Origin: Paracoccaceae bacterium
GTDB lineage: Bacteria > Pseudomonadota > Alphaproteobacteria > Rhodobacterales > Rhodobacteraceae
DNA length: 7,518 nt
Direction of reading: 5' to 3'
Assembly: GCA_007120685.1 (NCBI GenBank)
Contig: SKNG01000042.1
Span: 1-7,518, forward strand
In this document: in pieces, positions 6,556-7,518 of the stretch
Layout: every line of letters starts with the position of its first letter
Numbering within the stretch: position 1 is the first letter of the stretch
The notes under the pieces: model-generated
Database searches by the model: none
What the model saw: the letters and a program-made list of their open reading frames with translations, nothing else
Told to the model about the DNA's origin: nothing
Program-made: the position numbers and the translations under genes

Positions 6556-6601
6556 GCGGTGTCTCCTCTGTCGGGTGTCCCCTCTTGCGGGGCTGAGAAA
6601 A

Positions 6602-6630
6602 AAGTTGAGGTGGTTCAAGTTTGGAGTCAA
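6602..6630 (-). promoter_or_regulatory. Candidate promoter for the transporter operon
   Basis: Reading leftwards, TTGACT (6630-6625) is followed by 17 nt and CAACTT (6607-6602). The -35 is good and the -10 weak. The spacing to the potD-type ATG leaves a leader of roughly 45 nt. Its -10 overlaps the -35 of the opposing regulator promoter, and the whole site lies across the candidate operator, so a repressor bound there would block it. Confidence 0.35.
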
Positions 6631-6633
6631 CAT
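6605..6633 (+). promoter_or_regulatory. Candidate promoter for the TetR-family regulator
   Basis: TTGAGG (6605-6610), a 17-nt spacer and CAACAT (6628-6633) precede the regulator start by about 28 bp, leaving a very short leader. The -10 matches consensus at only three positions. It is reciprocal to the leftward promoter candidate. The two could not be occupied by polymerase at the same time. Confidence 0.33.
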
Positions 6634-6643
6634 CAAACTGCAA
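6614..6643. promoter_or_regulatory. Candidate TetR operator: imperfect 30-bp palindrome
   Basis: TTCAAGTTTG (6614-6623) and CAAACTGCAA (6634-6643) are reverse complements at 8 of 10 positions, separated by 10 nt. The inner six (AGTTTG/CAAACT) are perfect. A second small dyad, TTGA-N6-TCAA, lies at 6605-6618. The palindrome covers both promoter candidates in the only gap between the regulator and the operon, where a TetR-family dimer would be expected to bind. The 10-nt spacer is long for a classic TetR site, so binding is not certain. Confidence 0.45.
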
Positions 6644-6661
6644 CAAGACGAGGATCAATCG

Positions 6662-7324
6662 ATGACGGGCCTGCGCGAAAGGCAAAAGGCAGAACGCGAG
6701 CGCCGTATCCTGCGCGCGGCCAGCGACCGGTTCCGCGCTGCGGGCTATGACGCAACGCGGATGGAGGAGATCGCCGAGCAGGCCGGCGTTTCGGTGGGCA
6801 CGCTCTACAATTACTTCGGGACCAAGGGTGACGTGCTGGTGGCCATCGTCAGCCTCGAGGTCGAGGAGATCCTGGCCGAGGGTGCGGCCTTGGTGGCCGC
6901 GCCCTGCGCCGAGGCCGAGGAGGCCGTGGCGGCCCTGATCGGGCTCTACTACGATCATTCGCTGGTCTATCTGAGCAAGGCGATGTGGCGCACGGCGATG
7001 GCCATGGCGATCCTGACCCCGGACAGCCCCGCGAGCCGCCGCTACGCCGCGCTCGATGCCCGCCTTTCGGCGCAGGTCTGCGACCTGGTCGCCAGCCTGA
7101 AGGCGGTGGGCACGCTGCGCGAGGATGTGGACGCCGAGGCAGTGGGGCAGATGCTGTTCAACAACCTCAACCAGATGTTCCTGGAATTCACCCGCGACGA
7201 GGCTCAGACGCTGCAGACCCTCAAGGCCCGGGTCGCCCGCCAAAACCATCCGCTGCTGAGCCTCGCGGCCCCTGGCCGTGTTGGGTCACGGCCGGCGTCG
7301 AGGACCACATCCGCCGTCTGGTAG
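6662..7324 (+). CDS. TetR/AcrR-family transcriptional regulator
   Basis: This 220-residue one-component regulator is divergent from the transporter operon and probably its ligand-responsive repressor. The N-terminal DNA-binding domain is at about 8-58: RILRAASDRFRAAGYDATRM, then the helix-turn-helix IAEQAGVSVGTLYNYFGTKGD (37-57), the diagnostic TetR signature. Residues 65-195 form a helical ligand/dimer domain with EVEEIL, YYDHSLVYLSKAMWRTAM and LFNNLNQMFLEF. The ATG at 6662 has GAGGA 7 nt upstream. Longer in-frame extension would run antisense through the binding-protein gene and is rejected. The C-terminus from about 204 (PGRVGSRPASRTTSAVW) is Arg/Ser-rich and unlike the rest, and it is encoded across a hairpin at 7272-7295, so the original stop may have been lost. 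The inducer is unknown but is plausibly the transported amine or guanidino compound. Confidence 0.9.
   Translation: MTGLRERQKAERERRILRAASDRFRAAGYDATRMEEIAEQAGVSVGTLYNYFGTKGDVLVAIVSLEVEEILAEGAALVAAPCAEAEEAVAALIGLYYDHSLVYLSKAMWRTAMAMAILTPDSPASRRYAALDARLSAQVCDLVASLKAVGTLREDVDAEAVGQMLFNNLNQMFLEFTRDEAQTLQTLKARVARQNHPLLSLAAPGRVGSRPASRTTSAVW
7272..7295 (+). terminator. Terminator-like hairpin inside the regulator's 3' end
   Basis: CTGGCCGTG (7272-7280) and CACGGCCGG (7287-7295) pair over 9 bp with one G-U around the loop TTGGGT. It falls at codons 204-211 of the regulator, before its stop at 7324, and no T-run follows. It might be an old terminator that the present reading frame crosses, or simply GC-rich coincidence. 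Confidence 0.3.
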
Positions 7325-7413
7325 CCTGCGCGGAGCGAACCTGTCGGGGCGAGCCACCAAAACCTGGGTCGTGACGGGGGGCCACTTGTCGCGGATGATG
7401 ACGTGGCTCACGG
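7325..7413. other. Short gap between convergent genes
   Basis: These 89 bases separate the regulator stop from the stop of the leftward repressor-like gene. No intrinsic terminator is visible. A minus-strand frame (GTG at 7411 to TGA at 7286, 41 residues, SHVIIRDKWPP near its start) begins 2 nt after the repressor stop but overlaps the regulator and ends in an Arg/Pro-rich, unprotein-like tail. I do not call it a gene. Confidence 0.35.
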
Positions 7414-7518
7414 CTACATCTCCCGCCCATACCAGCGCACGCGCCCGACGATATTGACCTCCTCGGCGGTGCATTCATAGGGGGAATACTGCCGGTTGTC
7501 GGAGATGATGCGCACCCG
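7414..7518 (-). CDS. C-terminal fragment of an S24/LexA-like (phage-repressor type) protein
   Basis: The minus-strand frame is open from the right edge and stops at TAG 7416-7414, giving 34 residues: VRIISDNRQYSPYE, then a stretch ending EEVNIVGRVRWYGREM. The pattern of a beta strand with ISDN, a P-Y turn, then I/V-x-G-x-V-x-W at the C-terminus is characteristic of the S24 peptidase domain of LexA/CI-like repressors. These proteins have an N-terminal HTH and self-cleave upon RecA activation. The HTH and the catalytic Ser/Lys lie outside the window, so cleavage ability cannot be judged. Such proteins usually mark prophage or mobile-element control regions or stress regulators. It converges on the TetR gene and is probably unrelated to the operon. 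Confidence 0.72.
   Translation of the reverse strand, partial: RVRIISDNRQYSPYECTAEEVNIVGRVRWYGREM

Noticed and set aside
7286..7411. Minus-strand 41-codon GTG frame directly after the repressor-like stop
   Set aside because: It overlaps the regulator gene antisense, and its second half is Arg/Pro-rich without a motif; kept only as a possible broken gene end.
1..7518. CRISPR array, riboswitch or insertion sequence
   Set aside because: No regularly spaced long repeats, no conserved riboswitch core recognised in the 106-bp leader region, and no transposase or terminal inverted repeats seen.

Overview
The window looks like chromosome of a high-GC alphaproteobacterium, most likely Rhodobacterales (Rhodobacter/Paracoccus/roseobacter type). 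This rests on the GC-rich third codon positions, the style of the polyamine-type ABC operon, and an initiator-tRNA 3' sequence of the form I associate with that group. The taxonomic call is from sequence style and memory; no search was run.

Left part (1-1027) is an accessory or boundary region. It holds the last 38 codons of an unrecognised gene, then an 82-codon remnant resembling the C-terminus of DUF6880-type proteins, ending in a perfect 10-bp hairpin. Next comes a 45-nt 3' fragment of initiator tRNA-fMet (650-694), which has the T-arm, CAT anticodon, A72 and CCA but no 5' half. This is the usual scar of a tRNA-integrating island or prophage, and by its orientation the element lies to the left. 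A near-identical 22-bp repeat, itself two 11-bp units, flanks the scar (501-522 and 763-784) and may be an integrase arm-site array. A tRNA-type terminator follows the scar at 721-751. From 785 to 1027 I see no convincing gene.

Central part (1028-6555, minus strand) is one tightly packed six-gene operon. In transcription order it encodes a periplasmic polyamine-type binding protein, permease B, permease C, an ATPase, a metallo-beta-lactamase-fold hydrolase and an agmatinase/guanidinobutyrase-type ureohydrolase. The first five genes are joined by 4-nt start/stop overlaps (GTGA or ATGA), and the sixth follows after 63 bp. The evident logic is uptake of a cationic amine or guanidino compound through the PotFGHI/PotABCD-like importer, then removal of urea by the ureohydrolase. 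The MBL-fold enzyme has no established step.

A 106-bp divergent region (6556-6661) separates the operon from a plus-strand TetR/AcrR regulator (6662-7324). It contains an imperfect 30-bp palindrome and two reciprocally overlapping promoter candidates, so the regulator probably represses the operon, itself, or both. The regulator's last ~17 residues look unlike the rest of the protein and run across a hairpin.

At the right edge, the minus strand carries the C-terminal 34 residues of an S24/LexA-like (phage-repressor type) protein, so the catabolic operon sits between two phage- or island-associated features. I do not see a clearly new system. The items most worth checking are the tRNA-fMet att scar with its flanking repeats and the unassigned MBL hydrolase in the transporter/ureohydrolase operon.
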